From a bacterium (GTDB taxonomy: Bacteria > Bacteroidota > Bacteroidia > B-17B0 > Aurantibacillaceae): a stretch of DNA of 47,765 nt. The notes below the pieces were generated by a model, which searched no databases, was not told the origin of the DNA, and worked only from the letters and a program-made list of their open reading frames with translations. The DNA is taken from the NCBI GenBank assembly GCA_029945625.1, contig JAQSCW010000009.1:1-47765 (forward strand). The letters are read 5' to 3'. Shown in pieces: positions 7,543 through 21,097 of the stretch. Each line of letters opens with the position of its first letter. Within the stretch, counting starts at the first letter, position 1. A program made the position numbers and the translations under genes.

Positions 7543-7577
7543 AAAAAAGAAACGGCCTGCTTTTTGTGCAGACCGTT
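7543..7577 (-). terminator. Intrinsic terminator of the rpoBC operon
   Basis: On the minus strand, 23 nt after the rpoC stop, AACGGTCTGC pairs with GCAGGCCGTT (one G-U wobble, 10 bp, 7-nt loop), followed by TCTTTTTTTA. This is a textbook intrinsic terminator and marks the end of the large ribosomal/RNA polymerase transcription unit. Confidence 0.88.
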
Positions 7578-7600
7578 CTAATGAAATTAACTATTTGTGA

Positions 7601-11896
<4,296 letters not shown>

Positions 11897-11954
11897 GTTA
11901 ATTTTATAATTTTCCGTTTGTGAATTTTTCTTTTTTTTGAAGCTCTTTTTTGCG

Positions 11955-12024
11955 CCCTGAGCTTGTAGAAGGGTGTGCGTGTTGTAGTATTTTGCCTTTC
12001 CGCACCCTGCTCCATAGGAGAGGG
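11955..12024. repeat. REP-like palindromes in the rpoB-rpoC spacer
   Basis: Two small palindromes lie in the 143-bp spacer. At 11955-11973, CCCTGAGCTTGTAGAAGGG closely resembles the widely dispersed bacterial repeat CCCTGAGC-TGTCGAAGGG. At 12005-12024, CCCT-G-CTCC-ATA-GGAG-AGGG forms an 8-bp stem with one bulge, like the CCCCTCTCC/GGAGAGGGG element common in Bacteroidota. AGGGTGTGCG near 11970-11979 can also pair with CGCACCCT at 12001-12008, giving a larger fold. They fall in transcribed sequence inside the operon. The resemblance to known repeats is from memory. Confidence 0.65.
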
Positions 12025-12039
12025 GCGGGGATTGGCAAA

Positions 12040-15000
12040 TTAGTCCATCGTGATATCCAATGCCAGACCTCTGAGTTCGTGTAACAATACGTTAAACGAT
12101 TCAGGTATGCCCGGTGTAGGGATGTTCTCGCCTTTTACAATTGCTTCATAAGCTTTTGCACGACCAGTTACATCATCCGATTTTACTGTCAATAATTCTT
12201 GCAACACGTTTGCAGCACCGTATGCTTCGAGTGCCCATACTTCCATCTCACCAAAACGCTGACCTCCAAACTGAGCTTTACCGCCCAATGGTTGTTGCGT
12301 GATTAATGAATATGGACCAATTGAACGGGCATGCATCTTATCATCCACCATGTGACCTAATTTCAACATGTAAATTATACCTACAGTTGCAGGCTGGTCA
12401 AAGCGTTCTCCGGTTCCACCGTCGTACAAGTAAGTACGACCAAATTGAGGTAAACCTGCTTTCTTCGTGTATTCATCAATCTGGTCAACTGTAGCACCGT
12501 CGAAAATAGGGGTTGAGAATTTTAATCCCAATTTATCACCGGCCCAAGCCAACACAGTTTCATAAATTTGTCCCAGATTCATACGTGAAGGCACACCCAG
12601 TGGGTTCAACACGATATCAACAGGAGTTCCATCTTCTAAGAAAGGCATGTCTTCTTCTTTCACAATACGGGCTACAATACCCTTATTACCGTGACGTCCG
12701 GCCATTTTATCGCCTACTTTCAATTTACGTTTTTGCGCAATATACACTTTCGCTAATTGAACAATTCCATTTGGTAATTCATCTCCTACGGTGATCTGGA
12801 ATTTCTCGCGTTTGTATTTTCCTAAATAATCGTTAAACTGGATTAGGAAGTTATGCAACAAACGTTCAATCTGTTCGTTCTTGTCTTTGTCAGTAGTCCA
12901 GTTGCTGGGATTTACTTCGCTGTAGTCAACGCGCTCCAATAATTTTTGAGTAAACTTAGTACCGCGTGGCACTACTTCTTCTCCTAAAATATTAGTTACA
13001 CCTTGCGACGTACGACCATTCACCAATACAAATAATTTGTCAACCAATTTCAATTTGAGGTTGTAATTATTTTTCTCGTGATCTGAATCCAACTTCTCCA
13101 CCAGTGGTTTTTCTTCCGCTTTTGCTTTTTTATCTTTTATAACACGGGAGAATAACTTTTTGTCAACGATCACCCCTTTAATGGATGGGGAAACGCGTAA
13201 TGATGCATCTTTAACATCACCGGCTTTGTCTCCAAAAATAGCGCGTAATAATTTTTCTTCCGGTGATGGATCAGTTTCTCCCTTAGGAGTGATCTTTCCG
13301 ATCAAAATATCACCTTCTTTTACTTCCGCACCAATACGAATAATTCCTTTCTCGTCAAGATCTTTAGTAGCATCTTCACTTACGTTTGGAATATCCGGAG
13401 TTAATTCTTCCATACCACGTTTAGTATCGCGCACCTCAAGGGTGTACTCATCAATGTGAATGGAGGTAAAAATGTCTTCGCGAACAATCTTTTCGTTAAT
13501 CACGATCGCATCCTCAAAGTTATACCCTTTCCAAGGCATGAAGGCTACCTTCAGGTTTCTACCCAAAGCTAGTTCTCCATCTTGTGTGGCATATCCTTCG
13601 CAAAGAACCTGACCTCTTTGTACCTTATCGCCTTTTTTAACGATTGGTTTTAAGTTGATACAAGTGCTTTGATTGGTTTTTTGGAACTTGGTTAATTTGT
13701 ATGATTTAACGTCGCCTTCAAAGCTGATTAATTTTTCTTCGTCGTTGCGGTTGTAACGAATAGTAATGGATTGTGCATCCACGTATTCTACTACTCCTTC
13801 GCCTTCAGCGTTGATGAGCACGCGTGAATCTTCGGCCACACGGGCTTCAATACCGGTACCAACAATTGGCGCTTGCGGGCGCAACAGTGGAACAGCTTGA
13901 CGTTGCATGTTTGAGCCCATCAAGGCACGGTTGGCATCATCATGCTCAAGGAACGGAATCAAGGACGCAGCAATTGAAGCGATTTGATTTGGAGCAATGT
14001 CCATCAAATGCACCTTCTCAGGCGTTAAAATAGGGAAGTCACCTTCGTAACGTGCAGTTACTTTTTTGGTGGTGATGTTTCCTTTATCATCCAGTTTTAC
14101 GTTGGCTTGTGCAATGTTCTTTTGATCTTCCTCTTCAGCTGTTAAATAGATAATAGGCTTGTTAGAGTCTAGTTTACCATTGGTAACAGTACGATAAGGC
14201 GTTTCAATAAATCCAAGTTTGTTCACTTTTGCGTATACACACAAAGAAGAGATCAAACCAATATTCGGACCCTCCGGTGTTTCAATGGTACACAAACGAC
14301 CGTAGTGCGTATAGTGAACGTCACGAACCTCAAAACCTGCACGCTCACGGCTCAAACCTCCCGGCCCGAGTGCCGATAAACGACGCTTATGAGTAATCTC
14401 GGATAAGGGATTTGTTTGATCCATGAACTGCGATAACTGATTGGTTCCAAAGAAAGAATTAATCACGGAACTCAATGTTTTTGCATTGATCAGGTCGGTT
14501 GGTGTAAACACCTCGTTGTCACGCACGTTCATACGCTCACGAATAGTACGCGCCATACGCGCCAAACCTACTCCGAACTGAGAGAACAATTGCTCACCTA
14601 CAGTACGTACACGACGATTGGAAAGGTGGTCGATATCATCCACATCTGTTTTTGAGTTTATTAACTCAATCAGATATTTAATGATGAGGATCATGTCTTC
14701 CTTCGTTAATACACGAATCTCGGGCGGGATATTTAATCCTAATTTTTTGTTGATCCGGTAACGGCCAACTTCACCCAAATCGTAACGTTTGTCGGAAAAG
14801 AATAATTTATCAATCACTCCGCGAGCAGTTTCTTCATCAGGTGGTTCAGCATTACGCAATAAACGGTAGATGAATTCAATCGCTTCTTTTTCGGAGTTAG
14901 TTGAATCTTTTTGTAAGGTATTGTAAATGATTGCAAAATCGGCAGTATTCACTTCCTGCTTATGCAGAATGATCGATTTTACACCGGCATCAACAATCAC

Positions 15001-15852
15001 ATCAATTTGGTCATCTTCAAGGATGGTTTCGCGATCGAGAATAACTTCGTTCCGCTCAATGGAAACAACCTCTCCGGTATCTTCGTCCACGAAATCTTCT
15101 AACCAGGTTTTAAGCACGCGGGCAGCCAATTTACGACCTACTTCACGTTTTAAACCGGCTTTACTTACTTTCACTTCGTCAGCTAAACCAAAAATTTCTA
15201 AAATTTGTTTATCGCTTTCAAAACCGATGGCACGCAATAAGGTAGTTACCGGTAATTTTTTCTTACGATCGATATATGCATACATCACGTTGTTGATGTC
15301 TGTAGCAAATTCGATCCAGCTTCCTTTGAAAGGAATTACGCGGGCGCTGTATAATTTGGTGCCATTTGCGTGGCGACTTTGTCCAAAGAATACACCCGGC
15401 GAACGGTGCAGTTGTGATACAATCACACGCTCAGCACCATTTATAATAAATGAACCTTTTGGAGTCATGTAGGGAATTGTACCTAGGTACACATCCTGCA
15501 TGATGGGTTCAAAATCTTCGTGTTCAGGGTCGGTACAATAAAGGTATAATTTTGCCTTTAATGGCACGGAGTAGGTGAGACCACGCTCAATACACTCATC
15601 AAGAGCGTAACGGGGAGGATCAATGTAATAGTCCTTAAATTCGAGCACGAAGTTGTTGCGTGCATCGGAGATAGGAAAGTTTTCGGCGAACACACGAAAT
15701 AACCCTTCTTTTTTACGGTTTTCCGGCGTCGTTTCTAACTGAAAAAAATCCTGGAAGGATTTTACCTGAATATCTAAGAAATCCGGATATTCGATCGGGA
15801 ATTTATTTGACGAGAAATTAACTCGTTTTTGAATTTTTGTACTTGCAGCCAA
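12040..15852 (-). CDS. rpoB: DNA-directed RNA polymerase subunit beta
   Basis: A 1270-aa second-largest RNA polymerase subunit. It carries the rifampicin-binding region ([14 protein letters not shown], then [13 protein letters not shown]) around residues 468-495, with the residues of a sensitive enzyme, and the C-terminal [12 protein letters not shown] and [15 protein letters not shown] motifs that contact RpoC. Start choice: the only initiator-type codon at the N-terminus is TTG at 15850-15852, two codons after an in-frame TAA (15859-15861). Translation [15 protein letters not shown] fits the family N-terminus, so TTG is the probable start and could limit expression. It lies 118 bp after rplL, across a strong terminator-like hairpin, and upstream of rpoC. 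Confidence 0.98.
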   Translation of the reverse strand: MAASTKIQKRVNFSSNKFPIEYPDFLDIQVKSFQDFFQLETTPENRKKEGLFRVFAENFPISDARNNFVLEFKDYYIDPPRYALDECIERGLTYSVPLKAKLYLYCTDPEHEDFEPIMQDVYLGTIPYMTPKGSFIINGAERVIVSQLHRSPGVFFGQSRHANGTKLYSARVIPFKGSWIEFATDINNVMYAYIDRKKKLPVTTLLRAIGFESDKQILEIFGLADEVKVSKAGLKREVGRKLAARVLKTWLEDFVDEDTGEVVSIERNEVILDRETILEDDQIDVIVDAGVKSIILHKQEVNTADFAIIYNTLQKDSTNSEKEAIEFIYRLLRNAEPPDEETARGVIDKLFFSDKRYDLGEVGRYRINKKLGLNIPPEIRVLTKEDMILIIKYLIELINSKTDVDDIDHLSNRRVRTVGEQLFSQFGVGLARMARTIRERMNVRDNEVFTPTDLINAKTLSSVINSFFGTNQLSQFMDQTNPLSEITHKRRLSALGPGGLSRERAGFEVRDVHYTHYGRLCTIETPEGPNIGLISSLCVYAKVNKLGFIETPYRTVTNGKLDSNKPIIYLTAEEEDQKNIAQANVKLDDKGNITTKKVTARYEGDFPILTPEKVHLMDIAPNQIASIAASLIPFLEHDDANRALMGSNMQRQAVPLLRPQAPIVGTGIEARVAEDSRVLINAEGEGVVEYVDAQSITIRYNRNDEEKLISFEGDVKSYKLTKFQKTNQSTCINLKPIVKKGDKVQRGQVLCEGYATQDGELALGRNLKVAFMPWKGYNFEDAIVINEKIVREDIFTSIHIDEYTLEVRDTKRGMEELTPDIPNVSEDATKDLDEKGIIRIGAEVKEGDILIGKITPKGETDPSPEEKLLRAIFGDKAGDVKDASLRVSPSIKGVIVDKKLFSRVIKDKKAKAEEKPLVEKLDSDHEKNNYNLKLKLVDKLFVLVNGRTSQGVTNILGEEVVPRGTKFTQKLLERVDYSEVNPSNWTTDKDKNEQIERLLHNFLIQFNDYLGKYKREKFQITVGDELPNGIVQLAKVYIAQKRKLKVGDKMAGRHGNKGIVARIVKEEDMPFLEDGTPVDIVLNPLGVPSRMNLGQIYETVLAWAGDKLGLKFSTPIFDGATVDQIDEYTKKAGLPQFGRTYLYDGGTGERFDQPATVGIIYMLKLGHMVDDKMHARSIGPYSLITQQPLGGKAQFGGQRFGEMEVWALEAYGAANVLQELLTVKSDDVTGRAKAYEAIVKGENIPTPGIPESFNVLLHELRGLALDITMD

Positions 15853-15910
15853 TGTGATTTAAATATTAAAGATGAATACAATGATGACCCTTAAAGCTCA
15901 AGTTTTTCGT

Positions 15911-15955
15911 CGGAAAAACAGGAAATTGGTCCCGCCCATTGACGGGACCAATTTC
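15911..15955 (-). terminator. Terminator-like attenuator hairpin between rplL and rpoB
   Basis: On the minus strand, a perfect 13-bp stem (GAAATTGGTCCCG with CGGGACCAATTTC, plus-strand arms 15922-15934 and 15943-15955) with an 8-nt loop is followed after CTG by TTTTT. It sits 15 bases after the rplL stop. In E. coli an attenuator at the same place lets only part of the transcripts reach rpoBC; the position and structure here suggest the same role. Read-through efficiency cannot be judged from sequence. Confidence 0.8.
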
Positions 15956-15970
15956 TAGTAATAATCAGAA

Positions 15971-16342
15971 TTACTTAATTTCTGCTTTAGCGCCGGCATC
16001 TTCCAAAGCTTTTTTAATAGCTTCAGCTTCTTCTTTGCCAACACCTTCTTTAACAGCTTTTGGAGCGCCGTCAACCAGATCTTTTGCTTCTTTCAAGCCA
16101 AGTCCTGTTAGGTCTTTTACAACCTTTACTACGCCTAATTTAGCGCCACCTGCTTCTAGCAACATTACGTCAAAAGATGTTTTTACAGCAGCAGCTTCGC
16201 CAGCTCCTGCGCCACCACCGGCTACTACAGTTGCAGCAGCTGGTTCGATGCCATGCTCATCTTTTAATACTTTTGCTAATTCTTGAACTTCTTTTACTGT
16301 TAAGCCAACTAATGTGTCGGCGAGTGATTTAATATCAGCCAT
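15971..16342 (-). CDS. rplL: 50S ribosomal protein L7/L12
   Basis: A 123-aa stalk protein that recruits translational GTPases. It has the N-terminal dimerisation helices ([15 protein letters not shown]), an Ala/Gly-rich hinge (about 37-50, [18 protein letters not shown]) and the conserved C-terminal domain with [12 protein letters not shown] and [18 protein letters not shown]. The length is standard. It follows rplJ after 94 bp, and a terminator-like hairpin follows its stop. Confidence 0.98.
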   Translation of the reverse strand: MADIKSLADTLVGLTVKEVQELAKVLKDEHGIEPAAATVVAGGGAGAGEAAAVKTSFDVMLLEAGGAKLGVVKVVKDLTGLGLKEAKDLVDGAPKAVKEGVGKEEAEAIKKALEDAGAKAEIK

Positions 16343-16392
16343 TTTTATGGTTTTTTTACTTTGTTAATTATTTATTTTATTGTTTTTCTTTT

Positions 16393-16417
16393 GGTGAATG
16401 ATGTTACATCTTTCACC
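16393..16417 (-). other. Hairpin in the rplJ-rplL spacer
   Basis: GGTGAA (16393-16398) pairs with TTCACC (16412-16417), and inside it GATG pairs with CATC around a 3-nt loop. It has no T tract on the minus strand, so it is not a terminator. It may be a processing or regulatory site in the rplJL mRNA. Confidence 0.45.
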
Positions 16418-16436
16418 GGATTGTTTTTCTAACAGT

Positions 16437-16934
16437 TTATGCAGCTTCTTCCTGGCCGCCTTTGTTTTCTAAAGCACCTAATACGCGACGAATTGGAGAT
16501 TGTAATAAACCTATTACGTCACCAATTAATTCGTTCTTAGATTTTAATCCTACCAGTGCATCCAATTGGCTATCGCCGATGAAGATCATATCTTCAACAT
16601 AAGCAGCTTTTAAAGCCGGCTTATCTTTGCCTTTACGGAAGTCCTTGATGATCTTTGCCGGTGTATTGGAAGTATCGGTGAACATCAAAGCGGTTTCGCC
16701 TTTTAGAGCGGGGATCAATTCAGCTAACTTGCTGTCATTTGCCCTTTCAATCGCTTTCTTAAGTAAGGTATTCTTAACCACTGTTACCGACACTTTTTTA
16801 TCGAAACATTGTTTACGGAATGCATTTACTTTTTCTACGGTGAGGGACGAACAATCTGCTAAATAGATCTTGTTGTTGGCGTTTAATTTCTCAACCAACT
16901 GATCTATTACCTGTGTTTTTTCGGTTTTATTCAT
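16437..16934 (-). CDS. rplJ: 50S ribosomal protein L10
   Basis: A 165-aa protein that anchors L7/L12 dimers to the 23S rRNA. The N-terminal domain (KTQVIDQLVEKLNANNKIYLADCSSLTV, shown here only in part: KTQVIDQLVEKL) and the C-terminal helix that binds L12 are both present. The length is usual. It starts only 17 bp after the rplA stop, so there is no room for the long L10-binding leader known upstream of rplJ in E. coli and Bacillus. Any feedback by L10 must act elsewhere. It is part of the rplKAJL-rpoBC run. Confidence 0.98.
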   Translation of the reverse strand: MNKTEKTQVIDQLVEKLNANNKIYLADCSSLTVEKVNAFRKQCFDKKVSVTVVKNTLLKKAIERANDSKLAELIPALKGETALMFTDTSNTPAKIIKDFRKGKDKPALKAAYVEDMIFIGDSQLDALVGLKSKNELIGDVIGLLQSPIRRVLGALENKGGQEEAA

Positions 16935-16951
16935 TTACTAGCAGTTTTTGA

Positions 16952-17644
16952 TTAGGTGAATAATTTGGTGTCGATGGCCACGCCGGGACTCATTGTGCTG
17001 CTCAGGGTCACTGATTTCACATAGGTTCCTTTTGCGCTGGAAGGCTTCAGTTTCATAATAGTTTGAAGCAATTCATTGGCATTCTCAGATAATTTGGCAG
17101 CATCAAAAGATACTTTACCAACACCTGCATGAATGATTCCTGCTTTGTCTACTTTAAAATCAATTTTACCACCCTTTGATTCTGTAACCGCCTTGCCAAT
17201 ATCCATTGTAACAGTGCCGGTTTTAGGGTTTGGCATTAAACCGCGAGGGCCTAATACACGTCCTAAAGCACCAACTTTACCCATTACGGAAGGCATGGTG
17301 ATGATCACATCCACATCGGTCCATCCACCTTTAATTTTTTCAATGTATTCGTCTAATCCAACGTAATCAGCACCTGCTGCTCTGGCTTCTGCTTCCTTAT
17401 CAGGAGTAACAATGGCCAGAACGCGCATGGTTTTACCAGTACCGTGAGGTAAAGTAACAGTGCCGCGTACCATTTGATTAGCTTTGCGAGGGTCAACTCC
17501 TAAACGGATCGCAAGATCCACAGAGGCATCAAATTTAGTGGTTGTGATTTCTTTCACAATCTTTGATGCTTCAGCTACGGAGTAAGATTTGCCGGAATCG
17601 AATTTTCCAACAGCGATCTTTCTTTTTTTAGTCAACGTTGCCAT
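16952..17644 (-). CDS. rplA: 50S ribosomal protein L1
   Basis: A 230-aa ribosomal protein of the L1 stalk, involved in release of deacylated tRNA. Family motifs include [11 protein letters not shown], the glycine/proline-rich [18 protein letters not shown] and the C-terminal [17 protein letters not shown]. In many bacteria L1 is the autogenous translational repressor of rplK-rplA. Here it sits 64 bp after rplK and 17 bp before rplJ, so it could be translated as part of one long message. Confidence 0.98.
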   Translation of the reverse strand: MATLTKKRKIAVGKFDSGKSYSVAEASKIVKEITTTKFDASVDLAIRLGVDPRKANQMVRGTVTLPHGTGKTMRVLAIVTPDKEAEARAAGADYVGLDEYIEKIKGGWTDVDVIITMPSVMGKVGALGRVLGPRGLMPNPKTGTVTMDIGKAVTESKGGKIDFKVDKAGIIHAGVGKVSFDAAKLSENANELLQTIMKLKPSSAKGTYVKSVTLSSTMSPGVAIDTKLFT

Positions 17645-17708
17645 TCTTAAGCTTTGTTTTTTTAATTGATGAAGCGATGTCCTATCTGCTTCTTCGGTTA
17701 ATAATTAA

Positions 17709-18152
17709 TTAATTTGCTGCAGGACGCTCACCGGTTACGGTTACTCCCATGCTGCGCGCTGTTCCAACAACCATGTTCATTGCCGACTCGATGGTAAAAC
17801 AGTTCATGTCTACGATCTTGTCTTCTGCAATTTTGCGAACTTGTTCCCAGTTCAGAGAGCCTACTTTTTTTCGGTTACTTGTTGCTGAACCCGATTTGAT
17901 TTTTGCAACCTCCAAAATTTGAATTGCAACAGGGGGACGTTTAATTACGAAATCAAACGACTTGTCGGTATACACATTGATAATAACAGGTAAAATCTTA
18001 CCTGCGTTCTCCTGAGTTCTTGCATTAAATTGTTTGCAAAACTCCATGATGTTTACACCTTTGGCGCCCAGTGCAGGACCAATAGGAGGCGAGGGGTTAG
18101 CAGCTCCACCTTTAATTTGCAATTTTACAATTGCCGATAACTCTTTTGCCAT
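17709..18152 (-). CDS. rplK: 50S ribosomal protein L11
   Basis: A 147-aa protein of the GTPase-associated centre, which contacts 23S rRNA and elongation factors. The N-terminal proline-rich [15 protein letters not shown] and the C-terminal RNA-binding domain with [10 protein letters not shown] are clear. The length is normal. A 154-bp spacer with hairpins separates it from nusG upstream; this is the place where an L1-binding leader would be expected. Confidence 0.98.
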   Translation of the reverse strand: MAKELSAIVKLQIKGGAANPSPPIGPALGAKGVNIMEFCKQFNARTQENAGKILPVIINVYTDKSFDFVIKRPPVAIQILEVAKIKSGSATSNRKKVGSLNWEQVRKIAEDKIVDMNCFTIESAMNMVVGTARSMGVTVTGERPAAN

Positions 18153-18177
18153 TTTTTTATTTGTTTTATTTGTTTTT

Positions 18178-18207
18178 CATAAAGCAATGGTTCTCATTGA
18201 CTTTATG
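18178..18207 (-). other. Hairpin in the rplK leader
   Basis: On the minus strand, CATAAAG-T-CAATG pairs with CATTG-CTTTATG, a 12-bp stem with one bulge and a 5-nt loop. It ends about 25 nt before the rplK ATG. No T tract follows. The location suggests a translational control site such as an L1 target, but I cannot match it to a known L1-binding motif. Confidence 0.45.
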
Positions 18208-18306
18208 TATTTATTGAGGCTTCTGGTTCAGAAATCAGTTACTTTGAGTTGGAAGCAGCAAAGCGCTCATTTCATTCTAAACTTTTCGGCCATCAATTCG
18301 TTTATA

Positions 18307-18873
18307 TTATTCCAATTCTACTTCACCGAAATTAAGTTCTACCGGCGTTTTCCGTCCGAAGATCTTCACGGTTACTTTAATTTTCTTTTTGTCCTCCATT
18401 ACTTCTTCAATTACCCCGTTAAAGCCATTGAATGGACCATTTATCACTTTCACAGATTCACCCACAGTGTATTTTGTAGACATAGTACCTTCACTTTCAA
18501 CAAGTTCATCTACTTTCCCTAGAATACGGTTCACCTCGCTCAAGCGCATGGGAACAGGATTACCACCCTTGGTTTCTCCTAAAAATCCAATCACACCGGT
18601 AATGTTCTTAATTACGTGTGGCACTTCTCCCGCTAAAACAGCTTCAATGAGCACATATCCGGGATAAAAAGAACGCTCCTTGGTGGATTTTTTACCATTA
18701 CGGATCTGGATCACTTTTTCAGTAGGGATCAATACCTGAGAAACATAATCGTTTAGTTTTAAACGCGTAATTTCCACTTCAATATATTGTTTTACCTTTT
18801 TCTCTTGTCCACTAATAGCACGCACCACGTACCATTTTTTCTGAGAGAGATCGGTTTTTACTACTTCAGCCAT
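18307..18873 (-). CDS. nusG: Transcription termination/antitermination factor NusG
   Basis: A 188-aa elongation factor that binds the RNA polymerase clamp and links it to Rho or the ribosome. The NGN domain (KKWYVVRAISGQEKKV, then GYVLIEAVL) is followed by a KOW domain (GESVKVINGPFNGFNG). Its length is typical. It lies 25 bp after secE, the usual secE-nusG pair, and 154 bp before rplK. Confidence 0.98.
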   Translation of the reverse strand: MAEVVKTDLSQKKWYVVRAISGQEKKVKQYIEVEITRLKLNDYVSQVLIPTEKVIQIRNGKKSTKERSFYPGYVLIEAVLAGEVPHVIKNITGVIGFLGETKGGNPVPMRLSEVNRILGKVDELVESEGTMSTKYTVGESVKVINGPFNGFNGVIEEVMEDKKKIKVTVKIFGRKTPVELNFGEVELE

Positions 18874-18898
18874 TTGTAATTTTTTTAGTACTTAAGGA

Positions 18899-19093
18899 TT
18901 ATTTAAGAATTTCGTATGCCTGTTTCATTAACAATTCGAAAACAAAATCCATCCCAAACACAACCAGTGCAATAATCACAGAGGAGATCATCACCACTAT
19001 TGCGCTGCTTTGAAGCTCGGGCCATGTTGGCCAGCTTACTTTGTTCACCAATTCATTCCTAGTTTCCGAAAAATAAGTTCCTATTTTGCTCAT
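18899..19093 (-). CDS. secE: Preprotein translocase subunit SecE
   Basis: A 64-aa short form of the SecYEG subunit with one membrane segment (about residues 30-52, AIVVMISSVIIALVVFGM). It is preceded by the conserved amphipathic stretch ending in VSWPTWPEL that packs against SecY. One-helix SecE of this size is the common bacterial form outside gamma-proteobacteria. It lies between tRNA-Trp and nusG, a widely conserved arrangement. Confidence 0.95.
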   Translation of the reverse strand: MSKIGTYFSETRNELVNKVSWPTWPELQSSAIVVMISSVIIALVVFGMDFVFELLMKQAYEILK

Positions 19094-19177
19094 TCTTTTT
19101 TAATTTTAGATTTAAGATCTAAGATTTAAGAAGTAAAAAATTCTAACTTCTGAAATCTACTTTCCAACTTCCTTCTG

Positions 19178-19248
19178 CACGGGTGGAGAGATTCGAACTC
19201 CCATCAACGGTTTTGGAGACCGGTATGCTACCATTGCACCACACCCGT
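19178..19248 (-). tRNA. tRNA-Trp (anticodon CCA)
   Basis: The minus strand folds as a cloverleaf: acceptor ACGGGTG with CACCCGT, anticodon loop CTCCAAA (anticodon CCA), T loop TTCGAAT. The discriminator base is G and CCA is not fully encoded. It lies between the tuf terminator and secE. I see no clear promoter for it, so it may depend on read-through from tuf. Confidence 0.95.
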
Positions 19249-19284
19249 TTTTTGTGGTATTTTAACAATTTTTTAGGCCCGGAT

Positions 19285-19327
19285 AAAAATGGCAAAATGG
19301 CTTCCCATTGCTGGGAGCCATTTTGCC
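19285..19327 (-). terminator. Intrinsic terminator after tuf
   Basis: On the minus strand GGCAAAATGGCT-CCC pairs with GGG-AAGCCATTTTGCC, a 15-bp stem with one bulge and a 6-nt loop, followed by ATTTTTA. It lies 18 nt after the tuf stop and upstream of tRNA-Trp-secE-nusG, so it should reduce transcription of those genes from the tRNA-tuf promoter. Confidence 0.85.
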
Positions 19328-19345
19328 TATATTTATGACTATGGC

Positions 19346-20533
19346 TTAGTCTAAAATTTCAGTTACCTGACCAGCTCCCACAGTACGGCCACCTTCGCGA
19401 ATCGCAAAACGTAAACCTTTATCCATGGCAATTGGGTTAATCAAATTAACAGTGATGGTTACATTGTCTCCCGGAAGAACCATTTCGCGACCTGCTTCCA
19501 ATTCAATTTCTCCGGTAACATCTGTTGTACGGAAATAGAACTGAGGGCGGTATTTGTTTTGGAATGGCGTATGACGGCCACCTTCTTCTTTTTTCAGGAT
19601 ATACACCTCTGCTTTAAATTTAGTATGCGGTTTAACTGAACCTGGTTTACAGATTACCATTCCACGTTTGATATCTTTTTTTTCGATACCACGCAGTAAT
19701 AATCCCACGTTATCTCCAGCCTCACCGTAATCTAGGATCTTACGAAACATTTCAACACCTGTTACGGTAGAAGTTAATTTTTCGGCACCCATACCAATAA
19801 TTTCAACGTTATCGGCAGAGTTGATCACACCTGTTTCGATACGTCCTGTAGCCACTGTACCACGACCAGTAATCGTGAACACGTCTTCAACCGGCATCAA
19901 AAACGGCTTATCTTTATCACGTGGAGGAATTGGAATAAAGGTATCCACTGCATCCATCAATTCAAGAATCTTCGGAACCCATTTTGGATCGCTATTTAAA
20001 CCACCCAATGCTGAACCACGAATAATTGGCGTGTTATCACCGTCAAATTTATAGAACGTTAATAACTCACGAATTTCCATTTCTACTAAGTCTAATAACT
20101 CAGCATCTTCTACCATGTCCACTTTGTTCATGAACACAACAATTTTAGGTACACCAACCTGGCGAGCTAAAAGGATATGCTCACGGGTTTGTGGCATTGG
20201 TCCATCGGTGGCAGCAACTACTAAAATTGCGCCATCCATTTGAGCAGCACCTGTAACCATGTTTTTTACATAGTCGGCGTGACCCGGACAGTCAACGTGC
20301 GCGTAGTGACGAATTGCGGTCGAATACTCAACGTGTGAAGTATTGATAGTAATACCACGCTCTTTTTCTTCAGGAGCATTATCAATTGAGGAGAAGTCAC
20401 GAACTTCAGCCCAACCTTTTGCCGCCAATACAGTTGTAATCGCTGCGGTTAAAGTAGTTTTACCGTGATCTACGTGACCTATGGTTCCAATGTTTACGTG
20501 TGGTTTGGAACGGTCGAATTTTTCTTTTGCCAT
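19346..20533 (-). CDS. tuf: Elongation factor Tu
   Basis: A 395-aa GTPase that delivers aminoacyl-tRNA to the ribosome. G1 GHVDHGKT is at 19-26, switch [10 protein letters not shown] near 59-67, G3 DCPGH near 81, G4 NKVD near 136 and G5 SAL near 174. Domains 2 and 3 follow, including [10 protein letters not shown]. The frame is intact and the length usual. It is transcribed behind four tRNA genes, matching the thrU-tyrU-glyT-thrT-tufB order of E. coli. An intrinsic terminator follows. Confidence 0.99.
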   Translation of the reverse strand: MAKEKFDRSKPHVNIGTIGHVDHGKTTLTAAITTVLAAKGWAEVRDFSSIDNAPEEKERGITINTSHVEYSTAIRHYAHVDCPGHADYVKNMVTGAAQMDGAILVVAATDGPMPQTREHILLARQVGVPKIVVFMNKVDMVEDAELLDLVEMEIRELLTFYKFDGDNTPIIRGSALGGLNSDPKWVPKILELMDAVDTFIPIPPRDKDKPFLMPVEDVFTITGRGTVATGRIETGVINSADNVEIIGMGAEKLTSTVTGVEMFRKILDYGEAGDNVGLLLRGIEKKDIKRGMVICKPGSVKPHTKFKAEVYILKKEEGGRHTPFQNKYRPQFYFRTTDVTGEIELEAGREMVLPGDNVTITVNLINPIAMDKGLRFAIREGGRTVGAGQVTEILD

Positions 20534-20593
20534 AGTTGTTATTTTTTACGTGTTGTTGTTTATATTTTTTATACTATTAATCTCATCTTATTG

Positions 20594-20665
20594 AGCTGTT
20601 GAGCAGGATTGAACTGCCGACCTCCTCCTTACCAAGGAGGTGCTCTACCACTGAGCTACAACAGC
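20594..20665 (-). tRNA. tRNA-Thr (anticodon GGT)
   Basis: Cloverleaf on the minus strand: acceptor GCTGTTG with CAACAGC, D arm GCTCAGTGGTAGAGC, anticodon loop TTGGTAA (GGT), T loop TTCAATC. Discriminator T, CCA not encoded. It is the last tRNA before tuf, 60 bp upstream of the tuf start. Confidence 0.95.
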
Positions 20666-20902
20666 TTATTACGTAGCCTCCAAAGAGTCAAGCCGCGTTA
20701 ATTTTCCAGCTTTTTAAAGAACAATCCACTTCACATGCCAAAAGTCCCTCTTTTTGGGACTTTCAAAAACACGCGAGCCGATTAGTCAAGCCCTTTGTGT
20801 TTTTGTCGCCTCTAAAGCCTAGGCGTATTTTAACTCATATCCTCTCTCACACTCAGAATGCCAAAGCACTCATCTTCTTTCCGGGTTATTAGCCCTTTTT
20901 GG
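20666..20902. other. Unusually long spacer inside the tRNA cluster, with a hairpin
   Basis: 237 bp separate tRNA-Thr(GGT) from tRNA-Gly, while the other tRNAs are 14-27 bp apart. It contains a perfect 8-bp stem, AAAGTCCC (20741-20748) with GGGACTTT (20756-20763). On the minus strand the hairpin is not followed by a good T tract. I see no open frame or further tRNA. It may be a processing spacer or a decayed insertion. Confidence 0.5.
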
Positions 20903-20975
20903 AGCGAAAGACGGGTCTCGAACCCGCAACCTCCAGCTTGGAAGGCTGGAGCTCTACCAATTGAGCTACTTTCGC
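20903..20975 (-). tRNA. tRNA-Gly (anticodon TCC)
   Basis: Minus-strand cloverleaf: acceptor GCGAAAG with CTTTCGC, D arm GCTCAATTGGTAGAGC, anticodon loop CTTCCAA (TCC), T arm GCGGGTTCGAGACCCGT. Discriminator T. The next three bases on the minus strand (20902-20900) read CCA, so the 3' end may be encoded here. Confidence 0.95.
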
Positions 20976-21002
20976 TTTTATTCTGATCTGCCACTTAACC
21001 AG

Positions 21003-21083
21003 TGGGGACAGGAGGATTCGAACCTCCGAAGTCGAAACAACAGATTTACAGTCTGTCCCATTTGGCCACTCTGGTATATCCCC
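21003..21083 (-). tRNA. tRNA-Tyr (anticodon GTA)
   Basis: An 81-nt class II tRNA on the minus strand with a long variable arm. Acceptor GGGGATA pairs with TGTCCCC (one wobble). The anticodon loop is CTGTAAA (GTA) and the T arm GGAGGTTCGAATCCTCC. Discriminator A, CCA not encoded. Confidence 0.95.
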
Positions 21084-21097
21084 TTTTTAACAATCAG

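Noticed and set aside
14380-14460. Possible rifampicin-resistance changes in rpoB
   Set aside because: The region reads [14 protein letters not shown] and [13 protein letters not shown]; the key Asp, His, Arg and Ser positions are those of a sensitive enzyme.
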